Counted from the first letter of the stretch, positions 1 to 6,797 are shown. The stretch: DNA of 8,066 bases from Bacteroidota bacterium (GCA_026391115.1 JAPLER010000005.1:1-8066); one strand, 5' to 3'. Made by a program: numbers and translations. The notes: generated by a model not told the origin, from the sequence alone.

Positions 1-1243
1 GTGCAATTAACCTTGTTAAATCAATAGGAAAGCCATAAGTGTCAAATAATTCAAAGGCATCTTTACCTGCAATTGTTTTATTCTCAACTCTAGCGATAAT
101 ATCGTCAATTCTTTTAAGCCCCTTATCTAATGTTCTTAAAAAAGCATCTTCCTCTTCTTTCACCACTTTACTTACAAAATCCAGTTGTGCTTTTAATTCA
201 GGGAATACATTTTCAAATTTCTTAGCAAGCAATGGCAGCAACTGATGTAGTAATGGTTGCTTATAATCTAGATAAGAATAATAGTAACGAACAGCCCTAC
301 GTAAAATTCTTCTGATAACATAACCAGCACCTGTATTACTTGGTAATTGTCCATCAGCAATTGTAAATGCTATAGCACGAATATGGTCTGCTAAAACCCT
401 GAAAGCAATGGCTTGTTTGCTATCGCTATAATCATATTTTTTATTAGTAATATTTTCAACAGCGGTTATTGTACCTGTAAAAACGTCTGTATCGTAGTTA
501 CTTGTTTTGCCTTGTATTACTCTTACCAATCTTTCAAAACCCATCCCTGTATCTACGTGTTGTGCAGGCAAAGGTTGTAGCGTTCCATCTTTTAAACGAT
601 TGAACTGCATAAACACGTTGTTCCATATTTCAATTACTTGTGGATGGTCTTTGTTCACTAAATCTATACCTGCAATCAATGCTTTTTCATTGTCAGGTCG
701 CATATCCACGTGTATTTCAGTACAAGGGCCACAAGGTCCTGTATCTCCCATCTCCCAGAAATTATCTTTTTTGTTGCCAAAAACAATATGGTCTTCTGCA
801 ATAATTTTTTTCCATTCTGCTAATGCAATGGGTAAGCCTTCTCTTTCATCACCTTCAAAAACAGTTACATATAATCTGTCAACAGGTATTTTGTAAACTG
901 AAGTTAATAATTCCCAACTCCAGGCAATCGCTTCTTTTTTAAAATAATCACCAAAACTCCAGTTTCCTAGCATTTCAAACATTGTGTGATGGTAAGTATC
1001 AACACCCACTTCTTCCAAATCATTGTGCTTACCACTTACACGTAAACATTTTTGCGTGTCTGCAATTCTTGGATTTGATGGCTTTCCATTCCCTAAAAAA
1101 TAATCTTTAAACTGGTTCATACCAGCGTTTGTAAATAATAATGTTGGGTCATTTTTTACAACAATAGGAGCAGATGGAACAATTTGATGTCCTTTGCTTT
1201 TAAAAAAGTCCAAATATGCTTGTCTAATTTCGGCAGAAGTCAT
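1..1243 (-). CDS. alaS: Alanyl-tRNA synthetase, N-terminal 414 residues (3' part outside window)
   Basis: Class II aminoacyl-tRNA synthetase that activates alanine with ATP and charges tRNA-Ala in the cytoplasm. The frame is open from ATG at 1243-1241 to the window edge. It begins MTSAEIRQAYLDFF, the usual bacterial AlaRS start. The catalytic domain is clear: TNAGMNQFK (38-46), QKCLRVSGKHNDLEEVG (64-80), HHTMFEMLGNWSFGDYFK (85-102), GDTGPCGPCTEIH (166-178), NNVFMQFNR (208-216) and motif 3 DTGMGFERL (231-239). The tRNA-recognition part follows, with NTGAGYVIRRILRRAVRY (303-320), and the sequence stops soon after LFDTYGFPIDLT (399-410). Family members are about 870-880 residues, so the editing and C-Ala domains lie beyond the left edge. 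It is the last gene of a co-directional minus-strand series, but 102 bases and a hairpin separate it from queD, so it may have its own promoter. A 7/8 match to TAnnTTTG (TATATTCG, plus-strand 1308-1315) is a weak candidate. Confidence 0.98.
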   Translation of the reverse strand, partial: MTSAEIRQAYLDFFKSKGHQIVPSAPIVVKNDPTLLFTNAGMNQFKDYFLGNGKPSNPRIADTQKCLRVSGKHNDLEEVGVDTYHHTMFEMLGNWSFGDYFKKEAIAWSWELLTSVYKIPVDRLYVTVFEGDEREGLPIALAEWKKIIAEDHIVFGNKKDNFWEMGDTGPCGPCTEIHVDMRPDNEKALIAGIDLVNKDHPQVIEIWNNVFMQFNRLKDGTLQPLPAQHVDTGMGFERLVRVIQGKTSNYDTDVFTGTITAVENITNKKYDYSDSKQAIAFRVLADHIRAIAFTIADGQLPSNTGAGYVIRRILRRAVRYYYSYLDYKQPLLHQLLPLLAKKFENVFPELKAQLDFVSKVVKEEEDAFLRTLDKGLKRIDDIIARVENKTIAGKDAFELFDTYGFPIDLTRLIA

Positions 1244-1267
1244 TATAAATGAATATGTTATGATTAA

Positions 1268-1298
1268 AAGCAATTGATTAAAACCTTTCCAATTGCTT
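1268..1298 (-). terminator. Hairpin between queD and alaS, possible weak terminator
   Basis: Perfect 9-base inverted repeat AAGCAATTG (1268-1276) and CAATTGCTT (1290-1298) around a 13-base loop. Read on the minus strand it lies about 50 bases after the queD stop and is followed by TTTTAATCAT, a short broken T run. It could attenuate read-through from queD into alaS. The stem has only three G/C pairs and the T run is poor, so it may instead be an element of the alaS leader. Confidence 0.4.
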
Positions 1299-1345
1299 AG
1301 TGTTTAGCGAATATATGTTTGATTTTTTCTTCGGTATAAGTAAGT

Positions 1346-1756
1346 TTATTCTCCAAAATACTCTACATAAATTTTAGAAGTTTCAACCAGTTTAATACAA
1401 TGTAATTTGGCTGTATCTGGTAGTAGTGGATTTAAAATCTTCCAAATTGCAATAGCAACATTTTCTGTACTTGGAAATTGACCAGTTAAAAAAGGAACGT
1501 CAATATTTAAGTTTTTATGATCTAAATGATCTACCACATTTTCTCTAACTAGCAGTCCTAACTTTTTAACATCATATACAAAACCGGTATCAGGATTTGG
1601 CGAGCCTTTAATCGTTACATATAAATCGTAATTATGTCCATGCCAATTTTCGTTTGAACAAACACCAAACACCTCCTCATTTTTTTCTCTGCTCCACATT
1701 TCGTTGTATAACTTGTGTGCTGCATTAAAACTCTCTTTTCTTGTCAGATAAACCAT
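1346..1756 (-). CDS. queD: 6-pyruvoyl-tetrahydropterin / 6-carboxy-tetrahydropterin synthase family protein
   Basis: Zinc enzyme of the PTPS/QueD family, which acts on dihydroneopterin triphosphate in the queuosine (7-deazapurine) or tetrahydropterin pathway. I use the ATG at 1756-1754 (MVYLTRKESFNAAH). The frame could also open at a TTG two codons upstream, but the ATG fits the family start. Numbered from this ATG, the zinc ligands are His14 (FNAAH), His39 and His41 (WHGHNY). The catalytic cysteine is Cys33, the partner pair is Asp79-His80 (LDHKNLN), and substrate-binding elements are STEN (96-99) and Glu125 (LVET). The length, 136 residues, is normal. The spacing from Cys to HGH is C-x5-HGH, which as I recall marks the PTPS-II (pterin synthase) type rather than C-x3-HGH of classical QueD, so the exact reaction is uncertain. 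No other queuosine gene is in the window. It lies 38 bases after nadD, with a candidate promoter of its own in that gap. Confidence 0.9.
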   Translation of the reverse strand: MVYLTRKESFNAAHKLYNEMWSREKNEEVFGVCSNENWHGHNYDLYVTIKGSPNPDTGFVYDVKKLGLLVRENVVDHLDHKNLNIDVPFLTGQFPSTENVAIAIWKILNPLLPDTAKLHCIKLVETSKIYVEYFGE

Positions 1757-1770
1757 TTCCAAATTTTTTG

Positions 1771-1778
1771 CAAAAGTA
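1771..1778 (-). promoter_or_regulatory. Candidate -7 promoter box for queD (TACTTTTG)
   Basis: Perfect match to the Bacteroidota -7 consensus TAnnTTTG on the minus strand, 14 bases before the queD ATG and inside the nadD-queD gap. Transcription would begin a few bases downstream, leaving a leader of about 10 bases. No TTTG is found at the expected -33 distance, so only half of the promoter is supported. Confidence 0.45.
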
Positions 1779-1794
1779 CGCCTCTGTAAAATAC

Positions 1795-2364
1795 CTATTT
1801 GTAATACTTGTTATTCATTAGCTCGTCATAAACTAAATCTGTAACAAGGTATTTAATACATAATCCCTGTTTAAGGTTGTTTCTAATTAGTGTAGAAGAT
1901 ATATCTAGTAAGGGAGCATTTAAAATATTACAGTTACTTATTGTGGTTTCCTCAATCTCAAAGCCTGGTCTATTATATATAAGTATGTTATAGTTCTTTT
2001 GAAGTAAATCACCATTCTTCCACTTGTTAATGTTCTGATAACTATCACTACCCATAATTACACTAAAGATATGTTCTGGATACTTTTCTTCTAGATGAAT
2101 TAATGTATCGATAGTGTAGGACGGTTTGGGCAACTTGAACTCAATATCAACAGCCTTAAATCGTGTGTCATTTTCTATTGCCAACCTTACCATATGTAAT
2201 CGCTGATACTGATTCAACAATGTATGGCTAGGCTTTAAAGGGTTTTGAGGACTTACCACAAACCATATTTTATCTAAGTCTGTGTTTTCTACAACATGAC
2301 TAGCAATAATTAGGTGACCAATGTGAATGGGGTTGAAAGAGCCAAAATACAAACCTATTTTCAT
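1795..2364 (-). CDS. nadD: Nicotinate-nucleotide adenylyltransferase
   Basis: Transfers AMP from ATP to nicotinate mononucleotide to make deamido-NAD, an essential step of NAD synthesis. The protein is a single Rossmann-like nucleotidyltransferase of 189 residues, a usual length. Visible motifs are GSFNPIHIGH (8-17, holding the HxGH ATP-binding signature), the NadD-type segment SPQNPLKP (38-45), PSYTIDTL (81-88), MGSDSY (104-109) and the C-terminal ISSTLIR (155-161) that grips the triphosphate. The start at ATG 2364-2362 (MKIGLYFGSFNP) places the first strand directly before the glycine-rich loop, as in homologues. It begins 24 bases after the feoA stop, with no promoter-like box in that gap, so it is probably transcribed with feoA. 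The TAnnTTTG box downstream suggests that queD may also be expressed separately. Confidence 0.97.
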   Translation of the reverse strand: MKIGLYFGSFNPIHIGHLIIASHVVENTDLDKIWFVVSPQNPLKPSHTLLNQYQRLHMVRLAIENDTRFKAVDIEFKLPKPSYTIDTLIHLEEKYPEHIFSVIMGSDSYQNINKWKNGDLLQKNYNILIYNRPGFEIEETTISNCNILNAPLLDISSTLIRNNLKQGLCIKYLVTDLVYDELMNNKYYK

Positions 2365-2388
2365 ACTAAAATAATGAGTGCTAAATGA

Positions 2389-2616
2389 TTAATTAGAAAG
2401 CTTTATTAATATGCTCTCTGCTTCGTCCAATCTTAAGCTTAAACTATAACCAGCCACTGAAATACAAATGGGGTCACCCAATGGGGCAATTTGCTCCACA
2501 CAAATACGCTCTCCAGGCACACAGCCCATTTCCATTAGCTTAATTGAGATGTCATCTTTTATAAATGAATCTATTGTGCCACAATCCCCAACGTTTAATA
2601 GACTTAGTTTTTCCAT
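2389..2616 (-). CDS. feoA: FeoA-domain protein, stand-alone
   Basis: Small cytoplasmic SH3-like protein of the FeoA family, which in known systems helps the ferrous-iron permease FeoB. The 75 residues cover one complete domain: an N-terminal LSLLNVGDCGTI strand pair, the signature LMEMGCVPGERI (27-38), then ICVEQIAPLGDPICISVAGYSLSLR-type strands (residues 38-62) and a closing DEAESILI. The start is ATG 2616-2614; the frame reaches a TGA nine codons further upstream with no other ATG. No feoB follows: the next gene, 24 bases downstream, is nadD. FeoB may be elsewhere, or this copy may have another role. The gene is divergent from ybeY, with a perfect TAnnTTTG box 83 bases upstream. I saw no Fur box. 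Confidence 0.9.
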   Translation of the reverse strand: MEKLSLLNVGDCGTIDSFIKDDISIKLMEMGCVPGERICVEQIAPLGDPICISVAGYSLSLRLDEAESILIKLSN

Positions 2617-2699
2617 TGATAATTTTTCTTTTGATACAACTCAATATTATTTCTATAATAAGAAATCTAGCAAATACCCTCCTCGTTTAACCTAGTCTG

Positions 2700-2707
2700 C
2701 AAATCTA
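2700..2707 (-). promoter_or_regulatory. Candidate -7 promoter box for feoA-nadD (TAGATTTG)
   Basis: Perfect TAnnTTTG on the minus strand in the feoA/ybeY divergent spacer, 83 bases from the feoA ATG. It forms the left part of a small inverted repeat, CAAAT-CT-ATTTG (2700-2711), whose plus-strand reading TCTATTTG is a 7/8 match facing ybeY. No clear -33 TTTG is present at 19-21 bases. The position suits a promoter for the feoA-nadD unit. Confidence 0.45.
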
Positions 2708-2744
2708 TTTGTTAAATCCAACGTTTAGTCGCGAATTTTGAATT

Positions 2745-3161
2745 ATGAAAGTAAGATTCAACTACGCAGATCGAAAACTAAACTTTTCTCCAAAATCAAT
2801 TCTGAAAGAACTTATTCGAAACATCTTTACTACAGAAAAGATTGAAGCAGATATCATTGATTATGTTTTTTGCTCGGATGAATACTTGCTTGGAATTAAT
2901 CGTACTGCTTTGAACCATGATTACTACACCGATATTATTACTTTCCCATTACACGAAAAAGGACAACCAGTTCTAGCAGAGATATATATCAGCCTCGATA
3001 GAGTTAAGGACAATGCGATGACTCATAATAACACATATAACGAAGAGTTGTCGAGGGTAATTGCACACGGTGCTTTGCATTTGTGTGGGTATAAAGACAA
3101 AACAAAGAACGACATTTACTTAATGAGAGAAAAAGAAGTCTTTTATATACGGGGTATCTAG
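2745..3161 (+). CDS. ybeY: Endoribonuclease YbeY (16S rRNA maturation)
   Basis: Metal-dependent single-strand RNase of the UPF0054 family, involved in 16S rRNA 3'-end processing and ribosome quality control. The 138-residue protein has the expected length. It shows the conserved HDYYTDIITFP (58-68), LAEIYIS (77-83) and the metal-site region AHGALHLCGYKDK (107-119). His108 and His112 are the first two ligands of the family motif H-x3-H-x5-H; the third ligand position is Asp118 rather than His. I recall the GYKDK form from other Bacteroidota YbeY proteins, so this is probably a lineage variant that still binds metal. The start ATG 2745 (MKVRFNYADRK) fits the family. It lies 128 bases from divergent feoA and 122 bases before the mnmG start. 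Confidence 0.96.
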   Translation: MKVRFNYADRKLNFSPKSILKELIRNIFTTEKIEADIIDYVFCSDEYLLGINRTALNHDYYTDIITFPLHEKGQPVLAEIYISLDRVKDNAMTHNNTYNEELSRVIAHGALHLCGYKDKTKNDIYLMREKEVFYIRGI

Positions 3162-3174
3162 GCGGTTTGTTTGC

Positions 3175-3237
3175 GTGACTCGTGGAACATCTATATCATT
3201 CTTTCCCCGCGAAACATATTTATGTTCCACGAATCAC
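3175..3237. repeat. Long inverted repeat before mnmG with parS-like half-sites
   Basis: Arms 3175-3190 and 3222-3237 pair over 16 positions with a single mismatch (3179/3233), around a 31-base loop. The inner ten bases are perfect: CGTGGAACAT and ATGTTCCACG. The loop includes CTTTCCCCGCGAAAC. The repeat starts 14 bases after the ybeY stop and ends 46 bases before the mnmG ATG. It has no T tract on either side, so it is not a standard terminator. The arms hold GTGGAACA and TGTTCCAC, the two halves of the parS variant TGTTCCACGTGGAACA, but in swapped order and 31 bases apart. It could be a protein-binding site, a leader hairpin in ybeY-mnmG transcripts, or part of a small mobile or degenerate repeat. 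Pairing is seen directly; function is unknown. Confidence 0.75.
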
Positions 3238-3271
3238 TCTGTTTATGCCCCTCCTCTTTTCTGCCAACCTT

Positions 3272-3279
3272 TATCTTTG
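3272..3279 (+). promoter_or_regulatory. Candidate -7 promoter box for mnmG (TATCTTTG)
   Basis: Perfect TAnnTTTG only four bases before the mnmG ATG (TTTG-CCTG-ATG). A promoter here would start transcription at or next to the A of the start codon, giving a leaderless or nearly leaderless mRNA. No TTTG lies at the -33 distance. The box also argues against the in-frame GTG at 3182 as the mnmG start, since that would place the promoter inside the gene. Confidence 0.45.
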
Positions 3280-3283
3280 CCTG

Positions 3284-5152
3284 ATGTTTCCAAATTACGA
3301 TGTTATTGTTGTGGGTGCGGGTCATGCGGGTTGTGAGGCCGCTGCAGCTGCTGCCAATATGGGCAGTAAGGTTTTGTTGATTACTATGAACATGCAAACC
3401 ATTGCCCAAATGAGTTGTAACCCAGCTATGGGTGGCATAGCCAAGGGTCAAATCGTTAGAGAAATAGATGCCCTTGGTGGATATTCTGGCATTGTTAGTG
3501 ATGCTAGTACCATACAGTTTAGAATGTTGAACAGAAGTAAAGGCCCTGCTATGTGGAGTCCAAGAACCCAGAATGATAGAATGGTATTTGCTACCAAGTG
3601 GAGAGAGATGCTGGAAGAAACTCCTAATGTTGACTTCTATCAGGATATGGTGAGAAATATTATCATTAAAAACGGAGTTGCTTGTGGCGTGGTTACTGGA
3701 TTAGGTCACGAAATACACAGTAAAGCAGTTGTTGTAACTAGTGGTACTTTTCTTAATGGGATTATTCATATTGGAGAGAAACAAATAGGAGGCGGAAGGA
3801 TTTCTGAGAAAGCAGCAACAGGAATTACAGAACAACTAGTCGCTTTTGGTATGGAAAGCGACAGGCTAAAAACAGGAACACCACCACGCGTAGATGGAAG
3901 AAGTCTTGATTATAGTAAAATGGAGGAACAGGCGGGCGATGATGAAATTGTTGGATTCTCTTATTTAGATACTCCAAAAATTAAGCCCGAGCAACAACGT
4001 AGCTGCCATATTACATACACCAGCCCAGAAGTTCACGACATATTAAAAACAGGATTTGACAGAAGTCCAATGTTTCAGGGTAGGATTGAAGGCAGAGGAC
4101 CAAGATATTGTCCAAGTATTGAAGACAAGATTAACCGCTTTGCAGATAGAGATCGTCATCAGTTATTTGTGGAGCCAGAAGGATGGAATACCTGCGAGAT
4201 ATATGTAAATGGATTTTCTACTTCATTACCCGAAGATGTGCAAGTTAAAGCATTGAAGAGTGTGCCGGGTTTTGAAAATTGTAGAATCTTCAGACCAGGA
4301 TATGCTATTGAGTATGATTATTTTCCACCAACACAGTTGACTTATACATTGGAGACTAAGATGATTCAGAACCTGTTCTTTGCAGGACAGATTAATGGAA
4401 CAACTGGATATGAGGAAGCTGCTTGCCAAGGATTAATGGCAGGAATGAATGCACACCTCAAAGTACACCAACAAGAACCTTTTATACTGAAAAGAAACGA
4501 AGCTTATATAGGTGTATTGGTAGATGACTTGATTAGTAAGGGAACAGATGAGCCGTATAGAATGTTTACCAGCCGTGCAGAATACAGAACCTTGCTGCGA
4601 CAAGACAATGCTGACTTGAGACTTACAGAAATGAGTAATAAGGTGGGATTGACAAGCGATGAAAGAATGGATAAGGTAAATGCCAAAAAACAAGGCGTTA
4701 ATGATATAAAATTGATTATCAATGAATTATGGTTAGAACCCGAAGATATTAACCCTTATTTTGAAACTATTAACTCTTCTGCACTAATAGAAAAGCAAAA
4801 ACTAAGCAAAATTGTTTTAAGACCTAATGCTTCTTTACTTGATATGATGAAGATGGTTGATAAAATACAAAATGCTTTAACTGGCTTTACAACTGATACT
4901 ATTGAACAAACCGAAATACAAGTAAAATACGAACGCTACATAGAGAAAGAACAAGAACTTGTTGATAAAATGAGCTTGCTTGAAAATATGATGATACCTG
5001 ATGTTTTTGATTATGATAAAGTACAGGCTATTTCTAGCGAAGCGTTACAGAAGTTTAAAAAAATAAGACCAAGAACATTGGGGCAGGCATCACGAATTAG
5101 TGGTGTAAACCCAAGTGATGTACAGATATTGATGGTATATATGGGTAGATAG
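3284..5152 (+). CDS. mnmG: tRNA uridine-5-carboxymethylaminomethyl modification enzyme MnmG (GidA)
   Basis: FAD-dependent partner of the GTPase MnmE; together they place the cmnm5 group on U34 of several tRNAs, which stabilises wobble decoding. I use ATG 3284 (MFPNYDVIVVGAGHAGCEAA), giving 622 residues, the family length. The open frame runs back to a GTG at 3182, but those 34 extra codons have no family counterpart and cross the inverted repeat. Features in order: FAD dinucleotide motif GAGHAG (11-16); Cys45 in MSCNPAMGG, equivalent to E. coli Cys47; SGTFLNG (153-159); GEKQIGGGRISEKA (164-177); RLKTGTPPRVDGR (194-206); Cys275 in GPRYCPSIEDK, equivalent to the second catalytic cysteine; FAGQINGTTGYEEAACQG (367-384); TSRAEYRTLLRQDNADLRL (429-447); and the tRNA-binding C-terminus ending LGQASRISGVNPSD...MVYMGR. 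It follows ybeY on the same strand and converges on the lipoprotein gene, 65 bases away. That short gap holds no convincing terminator. Confidence 0.98.
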   Translation: MFPNYDVIVVGAGHAGCEAAAAAANMGSKVLLITMNMQTIAQMSCNPAMGGIAKGQIVREIDALGGYSGIVSDASTIQFRMLNRSKGPAMWSPRTQNDRMVFATKWREMLEETPNVDFYQDMVRNIIIKNGVACGVVTGLGHEIHSKAVVVTSGTFLNGIIHIGEKQIGGGRISEKAATGITEQLVAFGMESDRLKTGTPPRVDGRSLDYSKMEEQAGDDEIVGFSYLDTPKIKPEQQRSCHITYTSPEVHDILKTGFDRSPMFQGRIEGRGPRYCPSIEDKINRFADRDRHQLFVEPEGWNTCEIYVNGFSTSLPEDVQVKALKSVPGFENCRIFRPGYAIEYDYFPPTQLTYTLETKMIQNLFFAGQINGTTGYEEAACQGLMAGMNAHLKVHQQEPFILKRNEAYIGVLVDDLISKGTDEPYRMFTSRAEYRTLLRQDNADLRLTEMSNKVGLTSDERMDKVNAKKQGVNDIKLIINELWLEPEDINPYFETINSSALIEKQKLSKIVLRPNASLLDMMKMVDKIQNALTGFTTDTIEQTEIQVKYERYIEKEQELVDKMSLLENMMIPDVFDYDKVQAISSEALQKFKKIRPRTLGQASRISGVNPSDVQILMVYMGR

Positions 5153-5217
5153 AAATATTGCAGCATAGATAGTTATACTAATTATTTCATTAAATAAAGT
5201 TTTGGCTTTAAAATTAG

Positions 5218-5829
5218 CTATCTAAAATGATCCATTATGGTGTAACAAACTCTATCATTAATTCGCCAAAAAATCTCGTTACCTACTTTTCTTAAACGTT
5301 TTAAGTTACGTTTATCCAAAAGTCTTCCTTGCTCATCATAATATTGTGGTTGTTTGTAAAAAGTAAGCACGTAGTATTTTTTATTAGAGAATATTGCATT
5401 AAAAGCTTTGGGACGTATTGAAATAAAAACTAAGTTTTGTTTTTTATCATCAACATAGTAATCAAGATTATTAATCCAAGTGCATTTTATAGATTGCATC
5501 GCTCTTAGTAAAGCCATTACACCACTGGTATCATATTTAAATTTATGAAGAGTGTCTTTAAGTTTCTGATCATTTAAGTCAAATTCATAAATGTAATTTA
5601 AGCTATCAGTTTTCATTTCAATACTAATGCGTTTAAATGCATTGTCAGTAAACTCTACAGCAATTGGTTTTGTCTTATATAATTTATTGTACAATACTTC
5701 CATTCGTACAATTGTTCTTTCATTTTGTGTATAGTATTTTTTTGCAAAATTTTTAGGAAGAGATGATGCACAAGATGTTGTTAATAACATCATAATTAAT
5801 AAGTATGATATATATTTTAATAAAGTCAT
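5218..5829 (-). CDS. Predicted lipoprotein of unknown family, coupled to the upstream peptidase-like gene
   Basis: I do not recognise this family. The start is the ATG at 5829-5827, which overlaps the TGA of the upstream gene as ATGA, a classic arrangement for translational coupling. A longer in-frame ATG at 5853 would lengthen the overlap and put eight residues before the signal sequence. The 203-residue protein begins with a hydrophobic signal (KYISYLLIMMLL, 5-16) and LTTSC (16-20), so Cys20 is a likely lipidation site, although the residue at -3 is Thr rather than Leu. The mature part is rich in Lys and Tyr, with no second membrane segment. It looks like mixed alpha/beta with strands such as NLVFISIRP (132-140) and KKYYVLTFYK (150-159), and a basic stretch DKRNLKRLRK (172-181). 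Bacteroidota lipoproteins sit on the inner or outer membrane; I see no clear sorting signal. The tight pairing suggests it works with, or restrains, the upstream secreted protein; this is inference. Confidence 0.8.
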   Translation of the reverse strand: MTLLKYISYLLIMMLLTTSCASSLPKNFAKKYYTQNERTIVRMEVLYNKLYKTKPIAVEFTDNAFKRISIEMKTDSLNYIYEFDLNDQKLKDTLHKFKYDTSGVMALLRAMQSIKCTWINNLDYYVDDKKQNLVFISIRPKAFNAIFSNKKYYVLTFYKQPQYYDEQGRLLDKRNLKRLRKVGNEIFWRINDRVCYTIMDHFR

Positions 5830-6710
5830 TTCTCTGTTTGTTTTTTGCACCATATTACACCAAATACAATATCTTTAAACTCGCTTACCCGCATTTCTTT
5901 TTGAGTTGTAAAACCATAATCCCAGTAACGCAATGTCACTAGTCCATCTTTTTCAACAATACCAAGTAACACTATGTAATGTGTTGGAATTCTATAAAAA
6001 ATTCTATTGTGTTTTCGTTTGTGTAAAATAATATTATTGACATAAAGAAACACCTGATGATTGTTGACTAATTTGCCGTTAAGATAATCTACAATGTTTT
6101 TAAAAGAAGGTCTTATTAAATCAGAGCCTGTAGAGTGTGTTTCGTAATTGCATATTTTTCTCAACATTCTGTTGAATTTCTTAAGATTGGTTGATGGCCA
6201 AAACTTGTCTTCTGCACCAGGTTTATAGTGCCAGCTAAACCAGTTTACATATCCTTTAAAATGGTCGGCAAGTGACATATACCACATTTGATCTGCGTGA
6301 TTAATATCCAACTCGCCTTTAAACTTTAACAATCCTACTGCTTTTTGTACTGCATCTGATGGTTTAAAGCTTATTTTTCTGAAAGCAGCGTCACCATTCA
6401 TGTATAACTCTATCATAAAATGCACATACCTTAAAGGAAAGGTGCTAACACAAGAATAACTTAACGCAGCATAGCTGCAAAAGTTAGTATTGCTGCCAGG
6501 GTAAATATGTACTGGTTCTTTAATATTCTTTCTGAGGTTTTCAATAAATAATTTTGGCTTAATATTTATCCAATAAGCACTTTGTTGAATATTGATGAAG
6601 CTATCTAAATAATTTAATGCATCTGTTTGTTCTTGACTTAAAGGTGTGTGCTGTGGCTTAACAACTAAGAAAGCAAAGAAGAAAAGCAAAAAAATAAAGC
6701 AATGTTTCAA
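5826..6710 (-). CDS. Secreted protein with possible papain-like Cys-His-Asp triad
   Basis: Not recognised as a named family. The frame is open from after a TAA upstream of 6800 but has no ATG near its start. Candidates are TTG at 6800 (324 residues) and TTG at 6710 (294 residues). I prefer 6710, because it gives a signal-like N-terminus (KHCFIFLLFFFAFLVVK, 2-18) and because the 6800 TTG lies inside a perfect -7 box. From 6710, Cys78 sits in NTNFCSYAALSY at a likely helix start, His244 in IPTHYIVLLGIV on a strand, and Asp264 in LRYWDYGF on the next. That order and spacing resemble papain-like, C39 or transglutaminase-type peptidases. The strand HQVFLYVNN (218-226) before the histidine fits such a fold. 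The 100-170 region is rich in aromatics (MWYMSL, YVNWFSWHY). It is probably exported or membrane-anchored, since no clear signal-peptidase I site is visible. It overlaps the lipoprotein gene downstream by four bases and is divergent from katG. Confidence 0.75.
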   Translation of the reverse strand: MKHCFIFLLFFFAFLVVKPQHTPLSQEQTDALNYLDSFINIQQSAYWINIKPKLFIENLRKNIKEPVHIYPGSNTNFCSYAALSYSCVSTFPLRYVHFMIELYMNGDAAFRKISFKPSDAVQKAVGLLKFKGELDINHADQMWYMSLADHFKGYVNWFSWHYKPGAEDKFWPSTNLKKFNRMLRKICNYETHSTGSDLIRPSFKNIVDYLNGKLVNNHQVFLYVNNIILHKRKHNRIFYRIPTHYIVLLGIVEKDGLVTLRYWDYGFTTQKEMRVSEFKDIVFGVIWCKKQTEK

Positions 6711-6797
6711 TAATTTATTTTGCACAATATACACATTATACTGATTGGGTGTAGTGCTTGATTTTTTTATAACAACAACGCTAGAACATTTCTTTCT

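Noticed and set aside
39..896. Plus-strand open frames within the alaS region
   Set aside because: They are antisense shadows of alaS, which shows AlaRS motifs throughout; the shadow products have no family features.
2671..2685. Perfect Shine-Dalgarno AGGAGG on the minus strand upstream of feoA
   Set aside because: It is about 60 bases from the feoA ATG and leads only to a six-codon TTG frame. Bacteroidota seldom use Shine-Dalgarno sites, so chance is more likely.
3175..3237. A true parS centromere site
   Set aside because: The half-sites are inside out and 31 bases apart. Neither arm extends into a full palindrome: the flanks match the missing half at only 3-4 of 8 bases.
3182..3283. A 34-residue N-terminal extension of MnmG from GTG 3182
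   Set aside because: It has no family counterpart, it is encoded by the inverted repeat, and a perfect promoter box lies just before ATG 3284, where the known MnmG start sequence begins.
5195..5210. Terminator TAAAG-TTTTGG-CTTTA between mnmG and the lipoprotein gene
   Set aside because: The stem is only five pairs, mostly A-T, with no proper T tract on the plus strand and a poor one on the minus strand.
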